Assembly: GCA_021768625.1 (NCBI GenBank)
Contig: JAETUM010000024.1
Coordinates: 1 to 40,842 of the forward strand
Length of the DNA: 40,842 nucleotides
Reading direction: 5' to 3'
From: Candidatus Stoquefichus sp.
Lineage (GTDB): Bacteria; Bacillota_I; Bacilli_A; Erysipelotrichales; Coprobacillaceae
Program-made: the position numbers and the translations under genes
The notes under the pieces: generated by a model
Seen by the model: only the letters and a program-made list of their open reading frames with translations
What the model was told of the DNA's origin: nothing
Database searches by the model: none
In this document: in pieces, positions 7,498 to 15,963 of the stretch
Numbering within the stretch: position 1 is the stretch's first letter
Layout of the letters: each line of letters opens with the position of its first letter

Positions 7498-8655
7498 ATG
7501 AATATTGGAATTATCGGTCTTGGTACTGTAGGGTTTGGGGTTGTAGAAATTCTTACAGAACAAAAAGAAAGATTAGAAAGACAATTAAATACAGAAGTTA
7601 AAATTAAATATGGTTGTTCTTTAGATGATGTAACACTACCTGAAGGAATTATTTACACACAAGATTATCATGATGTTATTAATGATAATGATGTTGATGT
7701 TGTTGTAGAATTAATTGGTGGAACAACAATTGCTAAAAACATTATTTTAGAAGCATTGAATAGTGGAAAGCATGTTGTTACTGCTAATAAAGCCTTAATT
7801 GCTCATCATGGACAAGAGATATTTGAAACTGCTCAAAAGAACAATGTCAAAATTTATTATGAAGCAGCTGTTGGTGGAGGTATTCCTATTGTTGTTCCTG
7901 CTAAAGAAGATTTAATTGCTAACGAAATTGAAAAGATTGAAGGTATTTTAAATGGAACAACAAACTTTATTTTAACACTTATGGAAACTGATAACTTAGA
8001 TTTCAATGAAGCTTTAACGATCGCTGATGGTTTAGGTTATGTAGAAGCCGATGCAAGCTTAGATTTAGATGGTATTGATGCTGCCCATAAAATTCAAATA
8101 TTAGCAATGAATGCTTTTGAATGTTTCTTTGATTTTGATAAAATTCAAACAACTGGTATTAGAAATGTTACCAAAAAAGATATGGATTATGCAAGGAAAT
8201 TAGGTTATCGTATTAAACTTATTGCCCAAGCTAAAAAATTAGAAAATGGAATTGGAATGGATGTATCACCTACTTTAATTGGTATAAAAGATATAGTCGC
8301 AAATGTTAATCAAGCATATAATGTAATAGAGGTGACATGCAATTATTTAGAAAATGTCATCTTCTATGGAAAAGGTGCAGGGCGTTATGTCACTGCAAGT
8401 GCTGTTGTCAGTGATATTATGAAAACGCATAAACAAGATATGTGGTCTCATGATTATCGTTATTGTACTGATATTTACCCTATCACTTATTCTAAATATT
8501 ATATAAGATGTGATCATCCTTTAGATGACTTAGATTATGAAACATATTTCTCTCAAGATAAAGATCATATTTATATTACAAATTATATTGAACTTAAAGA
8601 TTTACAAAAACAATTACAAGATGAAACATATCATTTGTTTAAAGTAAGGGGTTAA
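7498..8655 (+). CDS. hom: Homoserine dehydrogenase
   Basis: Reduces aspartate semialdehyde to homoserine with NAD(P)H, the branch toward Thr, Met and Ile. The nucleotide-binding GLGTVG is at residues 7-12, VTANKAL with Lys98 follows, then GILNGTTN (149-156) and the catalytic segment EADASLDLDGIDAAHK with Asp194 and Lys198. At 385 residues it is shorter than the usual Gram-positive enzyme of about 400-440 residues. The last 65 residues do not read as a full ACT domain, so allosteric Thr inhibition may be weak or altered. AAGGGGG lies before the ATG. It is the first gene of the operon; lysC follows after 4 nt. Confidence 0.95.
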   Translation: MNIGIIGLGTVGFGVVEILTEQKERLERQLNTEVKIKYGCSLDDVTLPEGIIYTQDYHDVINDNDVDVVVELIGGTTIAKNIILEALNSGKHVVTANKALIAHHGQEIFETAQKNNVKIYYEAAVGGGIPIVVPAKEDLIANEIEKIEGILNGTTNFILTLMETDNLDFNEALTIADGLGYVEADASLDLDGIDAAHKIQILAMNAFECFFDFDKIQTTGIRNVTKKDMDYARKLGYRIKLIAQAKKLENGIGMDVSPTLIGIKDIVANVNQAYNVIEVTCNYLENVIFYGKGAGRYVTASAVVSDIMKTHKQDMWSHDYRYCTDIYPITYSKYYIRCDHPLDDLDYETYFSQDKDHIYITNYIELKDLQKQLQDETYHLFKVRG

Positions 8656-8659
8656 TAAA

Positions 8660-9889
8660 ATGAATATTATTGTTCAAAAATTTGGTGGTACTTCAACACG
8701 TAGTGAACAAACACGTGAACATATGTATAAAAATATTATTCGTGAATTAGAAAAGGGTAACAAAATTGTTGCTGTTGTCAGTGCTATGGGGAGATATGAT
8801 GACCCTTATGCAACTGATACCCTCCTTTCTATTGTAGATACAGAAATGTTAACTGATGAAGAAATTGATCGTTTAACAAGCATGGGTGAGGTTATTTCAA
8901 CTCTTGTTTGTAAGAGTGAACTATCAAAAATGGGTTATTCAGTTGAAACTGTTACAAATAGAGAATTAGGTATTATGACTGATACAAGACATATGAATGC
9001 AACAATTACAACTGTTGAAGGTCATCATATATTAGAAAAATTAAAAAATGCTGATATAGTGATATGTCCTGGATTTCAAGGATACTCTCAAAATGGAAAA
9101 ATTACAACATTAGGTCGTGGTGGTAGTGATTTATCCGCTGTTGCTATTGGGGTTGCTATTGATGCTAATGAAGTTGAGATTTATAGTGATGTTAATGGTA
9201 TTTATACAGCCGACCCTCGTATTGTACCTGATGCTGTGAAATTAGACTATGTTAGTTATGCAGAAATGCTAGAACTTTCAAAAAATGGTGCAAAAGTACT
9301 TAATCATAGATGTGTACAATTAGCAGCCAAACATGATATTGTAATTCATGCAAGAAGTTCATTTGATAATCAAAAAGGAACATATGTGTTAGGAGATGAT
9401 AAAATCATGAAAGACCATTTAGATCAATTAATTATTTCTGGAATTACAGGTTCTCAAAATGAGGCGCGTATTACACTTGTTGGAGTAGATGCAAAGGTCA
9501 ATGGTGCAGGTCAATTATTTGAAAAAATTTCAGATGCTAATGTGAATGTTAATGTCTTTAATCAAGCATTAGTAGGTGGGGGAAAAATGGATATATCTTT
9601 AATCATTAATGATAAGGATGTTCCTAGTGTTGTAGAAGTTATTAATGAATTAAAGGAAACATTGAAACCTCAAAAAACAATTGTAAGAGGTAATATTGGA
9701 AAAGTTGCTGTTATTGGTGTTGGTATTAAGAACAATAAGGGAATGTTCCAAAAAGTATACAACACTTTAATGAGTAATGATATTAATGTTGAAATGACAT
9801 CATGCAGTGAAATTAATATTTCATGCTATATTGATAGAGATGATGTTAAAAAAGCACAAGTTTTACTACATGAAGCATTTTTAGGATAA
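8660..9889 (+). CDS. lysC: Aspartokinase
   Basis: Phosphorylates aspartate to aspartyl-4-phosphate, the first step of the Lys/Thr/Met/Ile family. The N-terminal kinase domain opens with QKFGGTS and contains TTLGRGGSDLSAVA and EIYSDVNGIYTADPRIV, the ATP- and aspartate-binding segments. From about residue 265 two tandem ACT domains follow (GITGSQNEARITLVGVD and KVAVIGVGIKNNKGM). The 409-residue length matches monofunctional two-ACT aspartokinases, which are commonly feedback-inhibited by Lys or Thr. It starts 4 nt after hom and ends 14 nt before asd, so the three are cotranscribed and translationally close. Confidence 0.95.
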   Translation: MNIIVQKFGGTSTRSEQTREHMYKNIIRELEKGNKIVAVVSAMGRYDDPYATDTLLSIVDTEMLTDEEIDRLTSMGEVISTLVCKSELSKMGYSVETVTNRELGIMTDTRHMNATITTVEGHHILEKLKNADIVICPGFQGYSQNGKITTLGRGGSDLSAVAIGVAIDANEVEIYSDVNGIYTADPRIVPDAVKLDYVSYAEMLELSKNGAKVLNHRCVQLAAKHDIVIHARSSFDNQKGTYVLGDDKIMKDHLDQLIISGITGSQNEARITLVGVDAKVNGAGQLFEKISDANVNVNVFNQALVGGGKMDISLIINDKDVPSVVEVINELKETLKPQKTIVRGNIGKVAVIGVGIKNNKGMFQKVYNTLMSNDINVEMTSCSEINISCYIDRDDVKKAQVLLHEAFLG

Positions 9890-9903
9890 GGGAGGATATA
9901 AAA

Positions 9904-10938
9904 ATGAAGAAATATAAAGTTGCTATTGTTGGTGCTACAGGAGCTGTAGGACGTGAAATGTTGAGATGCATTTTCCAATTTAACTTTCCTTTTGAAAGTT
10001 TAAAATTGTTAGCTTCTGCAAGAAGTGCAGGAAAGGTTATGGAATATGAAGGACATGAATTTGTTGTTGAAGAATTGACTGAAAATTCTTTTGATGATGT
10101 TGAAGTTGCTTTTTGGAGTGCTGGTGGAAGTATTTCAGAAAAATATATGCCATATGCTGTAAAAGCTGGATGTGTTAATATTGATAATACATCACACTTT
10201 AGAATGGATCCTGAAGTTCCATTAGTTGTTCCTGAAGTGAATGGTGAAGCTTTAAGAAATCATAAAGGAATTATTGCTAATCCAAACTGTACAACTATTC
10301 AAATGGTCAGTGCTTTAAATCGTTTAAATGAATATTTTGATATTGAAAGAATTATTGTTTCTACATATCAAGCAGTTTCTGGAGCAGGTGTTGCTGGTAT
10401 GGAAGAACTTTATAGACAATCTCAAGAAGTTTTAGATGGAAAAGAACCAGTTGCTAAAACATTACCATGTGCTTCTGATAAGAAACATTTCCCTATTGCT
10501 TTTAACTGTATACCTCAAGTTGATAAATTTGACTTAGATAATCATTTTACAAAAGAAGAAATGAAAATGGTTAATGAAACAAAGAAAATCTTTAATAAAG
10601 ATATCAAAGTCAATGCAACATGTGTGCGTGTACCAGTATTAAGAGGACATAGTGAATCTGTTTATATCGAAACAAAGAAACCTATTGATATGGATAAAGT
10701 TTTCGATTTATTATCACATTCACATGGTGTTGAATTATATGATGATATTGAAAATCAAGTTTATCCAATGGCTAACTTATTTATTGGTGATGAATTGGTT
10801 CATGTTGGACGTGTAAGAAAAGACTTAGATAACGATCATGCTTTAAGCTTATGGGTTGTTGCTGATCAATTAATGAAAGGTGCTGCTTATAACTCTGTAG
10901 ATATTGGTCTAAAGATGATTGAGATGGGATTACTTTAA
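9904..10938 (+). CDS. asd: Aspartate-semialdehyde dehydrogenase
   Basis: Converts aspartyl phosphate to aspartate semialdehyde with NADPH, supplying hom and lysine/peptidoglycan precursor synthesis. The NADP-binding GATGAVGREM starts at residue 10. The active-site Cys129 is in NPNCTT, and the substrate-binding RVPVLRGHSE lies in the C-terminal half. The length of 344 residues is normal. GGGAGG precedes the ATG. It is the last gene of the operon and is followed directly by a strong terminator. With hom and lysC it provides the complete route from aspartate to homoserine. Confidence 0.95.
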   Translation: MKKYKVAIVGATGAVGREMLRCIFQFNFPFESLKLLASARSAGKVMEYEGHEFVVEELTENSFDDVEVAFWSAGGSISEKYMPYAVKAGCVNIDNTSHFRMDPEVPLVVPEVNGEALRNHKGIIANPNCTTIQMVSALNRLNEYFDIERIIVSTYQAVSGAGVAGMEELYRQSQEVLDGKEPVAKTLPCASDKKHFPIAFNCIPQVDKFDLDNHFTKEEMKMVNETKKIFNKDIKVNATCVRVPVLRGHSESVYIETKKPIDMDKVFDLLSHSHGVELYDDIENQVYPMANLFIGDELVHVGRVRKDLDNDHALSLWVVADQLMKGAAYNSVDIGLKMIEMGLL

Positions 10939-10948
10939 TAAATATTAT

Positions 10949-10982
10949 AAACCTTTGCTAAATAAGCAAAGGTTTATTTTAA
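10949..10982 (+). terminator. Terminator of the hom-lysC-asd operon
   Basis: An 11-bp perfect stem, AAACCTTTGCT (10949-10959) with AGCAAAGGTTT (10965-10975), is followed by a T-rich stretch. It overlaps by two bases the stop codon of the convergent minus-strand gene ending at 10974. The reverse strand has a poorer U-tract, so it mainly serves asd. Confidence 0.88.
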
Positions 10983-11540
10983 TTCTCCATAATATTGATA
11001 ATCTTTACTAGAAATAATAATTCTTTTCTTAATAACTTCTTTACCTTTTTTCTTTCCTCGAATAATGATTTCTGTATTATTTTTAACTTCAAAATATAAT
11101 GTTTTATTTTCAAAAAGTTTATAATAACTTCCTAGCTTATCAACAACTCCATTATCCTGATTCCAATTTAATATTTCTCCATGAGTCATTTCTATATCTA
11201 AGTAATCAATATTTGAATCTTTTTCAAAATAAATAGGAAAACCCGGAACAGAAGACATAGCTTGATTATACTTTGTTAACTGAAATTTTATATTGTCTTC
11301 TATTTTTTGCTTCTTCATACTTTGATCTGTATAAGCATAAACGTTAAAAGAAACATTTTGATATGTCTGTTGATGAAATGCAAATAGCATAAAAACAAAG
11401 CATGTTGCACATATTGGAACCCATATAAATTTTGTAATCTTTTTTGTTTTATTTTCTAATGTTTGACACAATACATAATTATAGATTTCATCTTTATTTA
11501 TTTTTTCTTCAAAAATATTCTTTATTGTTTTTTTTGACAT
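10974..11540 (-). CDS. Probable anti-sigma factor (single-pass membrane protein)
   Basis: A 188-residue protein from the ATG at 11540, one nucleotide after the sigma gene stop (TAA-A-ATG), so translation is probably coupled. An upstream in-frame GTG at 11555 lies inside the sigma gene. Residues about 1-40 form a short charged cytoplasmic region. A single hydrophobic segment, IWVPICATCFVFMLFAF, follows, then about 125 residues outside the membrane with no family I recognise. The topology and position directly after an ECF sigma gene are typical of anti-sigma factors that sequester the sigma until an envelope signal arrives. No zinc-finger HxxxCxxC motif is visible, so the assignment rests on context. 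Confidence 0.6.
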   Translation of the reverse strand: MSKKTIKNIFEEKINKDEIYNYVLCQTLENKTKKITKFIWVPICATCFVFMLFAFHQQTYQNVSFNVYAYTDQSMKKQKIEDNIKFQLTKYNQAMSSVPGFPIYFEKDSNIDYLDIEMTHGEILNWNQDNGVVDKLGSYYKLFENKTLYFEVKNNTEIIIRGKKKGKEVIKKRIIISSKDYQYYGELK

Positions 11541-11541
11541 T

Positions 11542-12060
11542 TTATTGATTCTCACTTTCTAAATAGGCTTTTAATTCTTTTAAGGTTCTATAAAGATGAT
11601 TTTTAACATTTGATTCACTAATATTTAATTCATTTGATATTTCTTGAAGAGATAAACCCAAATAATAATAAAGATAAAATATCTGAGATATAATGACTTT
11701 CTTTGTTTTCAAGTATTTCCATACAATCTCTACATCGTAATGAACAGAAAAACTTCTTTCTATATCTATATCAGATGGAATATCTGCAATAATATCTTTA
11801 TCTTCTTTTTCAAATAAAAGCTTTATTCTTTTTTTATAATGAAATCGATAATAATCTTTTACTTTATTTTTAGCTATAGCCATAATATAAGCTTCATTAT
11901 CAATTTGAGAAATATTTTTTAAAACATCTAAATAAATATTTTGTAATATATCTTTAACATCTTCAATATAAGAGCAATGACAAACAACATACTTTGAAAT
12001 ATCTCGATATGAATTATCATATAATTCATCAAATCTTTTTAAATCATCTTGGTTAACCAT
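11542..12060 (-). CDS. ECF-type (sigma-70 family) RNA polymerase sigma factor
   Basis: The chosen ATG at 12060 has AGGTGA 5 nt upstream and gives 172 residues starting MVNQDDLKRFDELY. A longer frame from a TTG runs back into the terminator hairpin of the permease and is rejected. Region 2 spans about residues 10-75 (DVKDILQNIYLDVLKNI and AIAKNKVKDYYRFHYKKR). Region 4 near the end has the helix-turn-helix LSLQEISNELNISESNVKNHLYRTLKELKAYL. Regions 1 and 3 are absent, which defines the ECF group. A sigma-W-like promoter directly upstream suggests autoregulation, and the anti-sigma candidate follows immediately. Confidence 0.85.
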   Translation of the reverse strand: MVNQDDLKRFDELYDNSYRDISKYVVCHCSYIEDVKDILQNIYLDVLKNISQIDNEAYIMAIAKNKVKDYYRFHYKKRIKLLFEKEDKDIIADIPSDIDIERSFSVHYDVEIVWKYLKTKKVIISQIFYLYYYLGLSLQEISNELNISESNVKNHLYRTLKELKAYLESENQ

Positions 12061-12079
12061 TATATTCACCTCACTTTCT

Positions 12080-12107
12080 ATATCGTAAAAAGCATAAAAA
12101 AGTTTCA
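12080..12107 (-). promoter_or_regulatory. Sigma-W-like ECF promoter of the sigma gene
   Basis: TGAAAC (12107-12102), a 16-bp spacer and CGATAT (12085-12080) on the minus strand. The Bacillus sigma-W consensus is TGAAAC-16-CGTATA, so only the -10 deviates slightly. The predicted start is near 12073, just before the ribosome site. Confidence 0.65.
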
Positions 12108-12114
12108 AATTTAT

Positions 12115-12141
12115 AAAAAGACTTGGAGAAAACCCCAAGTC
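12115..12141 (-). terminator. Terminator of the ABC transporter operon
   Basis: A perfect 7-bp stem GACTTGG with CCAAGTC (12141-12135 and 12126-12120 in transcript order) and loop GGTTTTCT is followed by TTTTTATAAATTT. It lies 6 bp past the permease stop and separates the transporter from the sigma gene. Confidence 0.88.
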
Positions 12142-12147
12142 AAATCA

Positions 12148-14118
12148 TTATTCAACTTTAACAATCTTATAATAAACTTTTGCTGTTAAAGAATAAACAA
12201 TACTATATATAATAGCTAATATAGCTATAGAAATAATTGTACACCATACAAATAATGATATATCAGAAAGAACTAAGAAACTAAACATTTTTACAATCAT
12301 CTTAAAAGCAAATGCCATATGAATAGCTGCTACAATTAATGGTAAAAAGAAGAAAATAAGAACTTGTGAACGAATAGATTGTTTAACTTCTTTTTGACTC
12401 ATACCTACATTTTGCATAATTTCATATCTTTTTTGGTCCTCATATCCTTCTGATAATTGCTTATAATACATAATAAGTATTGCAGCCATTAAAAAGACAA
12501 TTCCTAAAAATATTCCTAAGAAAAATAAGCTTCCAAAAACTTCAAAATATTCATTTTGCATTTCAAACTGTGATTGATTATACATAGACATATTTGATGG
12601 AATATGACTTCGAACAATCTCTAATGCTTTTTCACTATCTTCTATATCTTCAAAATCTATTGAAATTGAATGAGACATTGTAGGAGCGGAATACTCTTCA
12701 TTAAATAAAGACTTGTTTAAAGTTTTATCACTGCTGAAAACAACGGTCATATCTTTTTCAATGTTTGAATATTTTTGTGTAAGGAAATATGGTTCATCTA
12801 CTACACTTTTAACTTTGAATGTTTTTCCATTAATCGTAAGATGATCTTTTATGTTTTCAAAGTTACAGGCAATTAAGATTTCATCATCTTTTAACTCTTG
12901 CTTTTGATGGAAAGCTTGATTAAATTCATCTAAACTCATTGCAGTTATACCTGTATACTTATCATCATTATATCCACCTATAGTAAAGTTTTTTTCAAAG
13001 TATGATCCACTAGCAAAATAGCATTCCTTTTTAACGATTGTTTTTATTTGAATATCATTCATTTCAAATTGTTTTAAAGATTTATTATATATTTGATTAA
13101 CTTCTTCAGTAATATTTTTACCTTCTGATGACATGAGTGTTATTCTCAATTGTTCATTAACTATCATATTTGTACTATCTTGCACAGTTATATATAATGA
13201 TACTGTTGATGATAACATAACAAGAATACATGTACATAAAATACATATACTTGCTAGACCTACAGCATTTTGTTTCATTCGATAAATCATTTGTGAAACA
13301 GATGTAAAATGCCTTGTCTTATAATAGAATCTTTTATTTCTCTTTAGAATTTTCAATAAAGTAATAGAACCTGCTGTAAATAAGCAATATGTTCCTATAA
13401 TAACTAATACAACAGCAACAAAGAATAAAAGCATTGCTTCTACAGGTTTTTCAATGGTTTGGGCAATATAATATCCTCCACCTAAAGTAACTAACCCTAA
13501 TAATGTCATTACCCATTTTGTTCTTGGTTCCTTTTCACCTGATTGACTACTTCTTAACAACTCTATTGGATTAGCTAGTTGTATTTGAAGAACATTAAAC
13601 AAATATGAAATAAAATATATTGCTATAAAAAGAAGAAAGGTTCTTATAATACTTTCCATTGGTATTACAAAATCAAATGGTGTTGAAATATGTGCCATGT
13701 GTATTAATATTAAAAATAATAACTTACTAAAAACAACACCAAATAAAATACCTACAATTAATGAAAACATTGATGTTATTAATGTTTCATAAAACATCAT
13801 ATACATAATATGTTTCTTTTCCATTCCTAAAATATTATATAAAGCCACTTCTTTTTTTCTTCGTTTAATAATAAAACTATTAATATAGAACAAAAAGATA
13901 ATAGCAAATATAATTACAACATATGTTCCTAATTCCATAATGATGGGTAACGTTCTAGCTCCTACAGTCATATCATCATATGCACCATTAATAGATAAAC
14001 TATGAATAATATAAAACATAGCAACTGTAAAAGTACTTGTTAAAAGATAAGGTATATAAATCTTAGCATTCTTTCTAATATTTCTTAATGCTAATCTTGG
14101 ATAAAAGAAAAGTTTCAT
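12148..14118 (-). CDS. BceB-type ABC transporter permease (peptide antibiotic sensing/resistance)
   Basis: From the ATG at 14118, with AGGAGG 8 nt upstream and one nucleotide after the ATPase stop, the protein has 656 residues beginning MKLFFYPRLALRNIRKNAK. It has the BceB plan: about ten membrane helices and a large extracellular domain (about residues 310-515) between the groups of four and three helices near the end. FtsX/MacB-like features include RRKKEVALYNILGMEKKHI after helix 2. BceB permeases, with their ATPase, recognise cell-wall-active peptides such as bacitracin or lantibiotics, relieve their binding to lipid II-cycle intermediates, and signal to the partner histidine kinase. The specific peptide is unknown. 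Confidence 0.88.
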   Translation of the reverse strand: MKLFFYPRLALRNIRKNAKIYIPYLLTSTFTVAMFYIIHSLSINGAYDDMTVGARTLPIIMELGTYVVIIFAIIFLFYINSFIIKRRKKEVALYNILGMEKKHIMYMMFYETLITSMFSLIVGILFGVVFSKLLFLILIHMAHISTPFDFVIPMESIIRTFLLFIAIYFISYLFNVLQIQLANPIELLRSSQSGEKEPRTKWVMTLLGLVTLGGGYYIAQTIEKPVEAMLLFFVAVVLVIIGTYCLFTAGSITLLKILKRNKRFYYKTRHFTSVSQMIYRMKQNAVGLASICILCTCILVMLSSTVSLYITVQDSTNMIVNEQLRITLMSSEGKNITEEVNQIYNKSLKQFEMNDIQIKTIVKKECYFASGSYFEKNFTIGGYNDDKYTGITAMSLDEFNQAFHQKQELKDDEILIACNFENIKDHLTINGKTFKVKSVVDEPYFLTQKYSNIEKDMTVVFSSDKTLNKSLFNEEYSAPTMSHSISIDFEDIEDSEKALEIVRSHIPSNMSMYNQSQFEMQNEYFEVFGSLFFLGIFLGIVFLMAAILIMYYKQLSEGYEDQKRYEIMQNVGMSQKEVKQSIRSQVLIFFFLPLIVAAIHMAFAFKMIVKMFSFLVLSDISLFVWCTIISIAILAIIYSIVYSLTAKVYYKIVKVE

Positions 14119-14119
14119 T

Positions 14120-14878
14120 TTACTTTCCTCCTGCCGCAAGTAATGTTAATGTTTCAGAAATACTTTGATACATTTGTTGATTAGTTTGATTTCCTTTATA
14201 GATTTGATGAAAAACTTCCCCATCTCTGATAAATAAAACACGTTTTGCATAACTTGCTGCTTTTGTACTATGTGTTACCATCAATATTGTTTGTCCCTCA
14301 TCATTAATTTTATCAAAGACTTCTAATAATTGATCTGTTGATTTAGAATCAAGTGCTCCTGTTGGTTCGTCTGCTAAAACAACCTGTGGATGAGTAATCA
14401 ATGCTCTTGCAACAGCAACTCTTTGTTTCTGTCCACCTGATATTTCATAAGGATACTTTTCTAATAAATCTTCAATACCTAGTTTAGGTGCTAAAACTTT
14501 TAATTTTTGATTCATAATTGGATAAACCTCTTTAGATAATACCAATGGTAAGAAGATATTATCTTTTATTGAAAATGTATCTAATAAATTAAAGTCTTGA
14601 AAAACAAATCCTAGATTTTTTCTTCTAAACTCTGCAATTTCTTTTTCCTTAATACCTGTAATATCTCTTCCATTTAATAAAACCTGTCCACTTGTAGTTT
14701 TATCTAATGATGCCAAAATATTGAGTAAAGTTGTTTTCCCACTTCCAGATTCACCCATTATAGCCACATATTCTCCTTCTTCTACAGTGAAAGAAACATT
14801 GGATAATGCTTGAACTTGTTGATTTGAAAAACGAGTCGAATAAACTTTCTTTAAATTTTTAACTTCTAATAACGCCAT
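14120..14878 (-). CDS. BceA-type ABC transporter ATP-binding protein
   Basis: The ATG at 14878 follows AAAGGAGG by 7 nt and yields 252 residues (MALLEVKNLKKVYS). Walker A is GESGSGKTT (residues 42-50), the Q-loop is FVFQDFNLLD, the signature is SGGQKQRVAVARAL and Walker B is VVLADEPTGALDSK, with the switch His in MVTHS. It belongs to the MacB/BceA group that energises FtsX-type permeases from the cytoplasm. It precedes the permease by one nucleotide. A BceR-like box and a hairpin lie in the 101 bp between the kinase stop and this start, so the transporter pair probably has inducible transcription of its own. Confidence 0.93.
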   Translation of the reverse strand: MALLEVKNLKKVYSTRFSNQQVQALSNVSFTVEEGEYVAIMGESGSGKTTLLNILASLDKTTSGQVLLNGRDITGIKEKEIAEFRRKNLGFVFQDFNLLDTFSIKDNIFLPLVLSKEVYPIMNQKLKVLAPKLGIEDLLEKYPYEISGGQKQRVAVARALITHPQVVLADEPTGALDSKSTDQLLEVFDKINDEGQTILMVTHSTKAASYAKRVLFIRDGEVFHQIYKGNQTNQQMYQSISETLTLLAAGGK

Positions 14879-14911
14879 AACGTTTCCTCCTTTATACATC
14901 TATAGTTTACG

Positions 14912-14952
14912 TAAAAAGAGAAATTGTTACCATCGATTCATCTTACAATTTC
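14912..14952 (-). terminator. Possible hairpin terminator between kinase and transporter genes
   Basis: GAAATTGT (14952-14945 in transcript order) pairs with ACAATTTC (14927-14920) around a 17-nt loop, followed by TCTTTTT. It could end kinase transcripts or reduce read-through into the ATPase gene. The long loop makes it less certain than other terminators here. Confidence 0.45.
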
Positions 14953-14962
14953 CCTATTATTT

Positions 14963-14978
14963 CTTACATCAATGTAAG
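14963..14978 (-). promoter_or_regulatory. BceR-type operator upstream of the ABC transporter genes
   Basis: CTTACA-TCAA-TGTAAG is a perfect palindrome containing TTACA-N4-TGTAA. It matches the TNACA-N4-TGTAA motif described for BceR-like response regulators upstream of their target transporters. It lies just after the kinase stop codon and about 85 bp before the ATPase start, where a transporter operator is expected. The exact promoter between box and gene is not clear. Confidence 0.65.
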
Positions 14979-14979
14979 T

Positions 14980-15963
14980 TTATTCTACTTGTAATTTTTC
15001 AACATGAAAATCTATTGATACACATGTTCCTTTTCCAAACTGAGATTGTATATTGATTTTATATCCTAAATTCTGAATAATTTCATAACACAAATACAAT
15101 CCCAAACCACTTGCCTTTTTATCTAATCTTCCATTATATCCTGTAAATCCTCTTTCAAATAAACGAGGTAAATCTTCTTCATGAATTCCTATTCCTGTAT
15201 CTTCAATGTACAAAGTTTCATCTCTTACATAAATATGAATATACCCTTGTTTTGTATATTTCAAAGCATTAGATACAATTTGTTCTATCACGAATGTAAT
15301 CCATTTTTCATCAGTTAAAATATTTAATGAAATAGGTTCTAAATTTAATTGAATCTTTTGATGAATAAAAAATGTTGCCTGTTTTTTAACAACAGCATTC
15401 ACTATATCTTCTAACGAATAATATTTTAGTTTTAAATCTGATGACATATGATCAACTTTTATATAATGAAGTACCATTTCCACATATTGTTCTATTCTTA
15501 AAACTTGTATTAATAAATCATTACTTGAAGTATCCTCTGATTGAATCAATAAATGTAATGCTGAAATAGGTGTCTTAATTTGATGAACCCATAATGTAAA
15601 ATAATCAATCATGTTATGATAGTCTTGTTCATTTTTACCTTCTAATTGATGATGAAGATCATCAATTTTCTTTAATAAATCTTGATAGAGTTGTTCTATT
15701 TGATTATCTGGTAAAGATAAATCTGATATATAAGTTTCTTTAAAGTTAAGAATATAACTGAGTTGTCTTTGTTTCTTATAAAAATGATAATAATCTATTA
15801 TAAAATAAACTACAAGTATAAAAATGCATAATAATGTAGCATATTGAGTTGCTTTACTTGAAATATCATATAAATATAAAACAATATTAAATAAGCCAAT
15901 AAATAATAATGATAAAAAATAAAGTGATTGTCGATATCTCAAATAATTATAAAGCTTTTTCAT
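14980..15963 (-). CDS. BceS-type intramembrane-sensing histidine kinase
   Basis: A 327-residue kinase with two N-terminal membrane helices (about residues 12-31 and 39-57) joined by a loop of only some eight residues, the mark of intramembrane-sensing kinases that get their signal from a BceAB transporter. The phosphoacceptor is His127 in WVHQIKTPISALH. The ATPase domain has VSNALKYTKQG (N box), IEDTGIGIHEEDLPRLFERGFTG (G1/F) and ASGLGLYLCYEII (G2). It overlaps the response-regulator gene by 17 nt. Together with the neighbouring regulator, ATPase and permease it forms a complete BceRS-BceAB-like detoxification module. Confidence 0.93.
   Translation of the reverse strand: MKKLYNYLRYRQSLYFLSLLFIGLFNIVLYLYDISSKATQYATLLCIFILVVYFIIDYYHFYKKQRQLSYILNFKETYISDLSLPDNQIEQLYQDLLKKIDDLHHQLEGKNEQDYHNMIDYFTLWVHQIKTPISALHLLIQSEDTSSNDLLIQVLRIEQYVEMVLHYIKVDHMSSDLKLKYYSLEDIVNAVVKKQATFFIHQKIQLNLEPISLNILTDEKWITFVIEQIVSNALKYTKQGYIHIYVRDETLYIEDTGIGIHEEDLPRLFERGFTGYNGRLDKKASGLGLYLCYEIIQNLGYKINIQSQFGKGTCVSIDFHVEKLQVE

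Noticed and set aside
12061-12138. N-terminal extension of the sigma factor from a TTG codon.
   Set aside because: It would start inside the permease terminator hairpin and cover the ECF-type promoter. AGGTGA before the ATG at 12060 gives a normal sigma-region-2 start.
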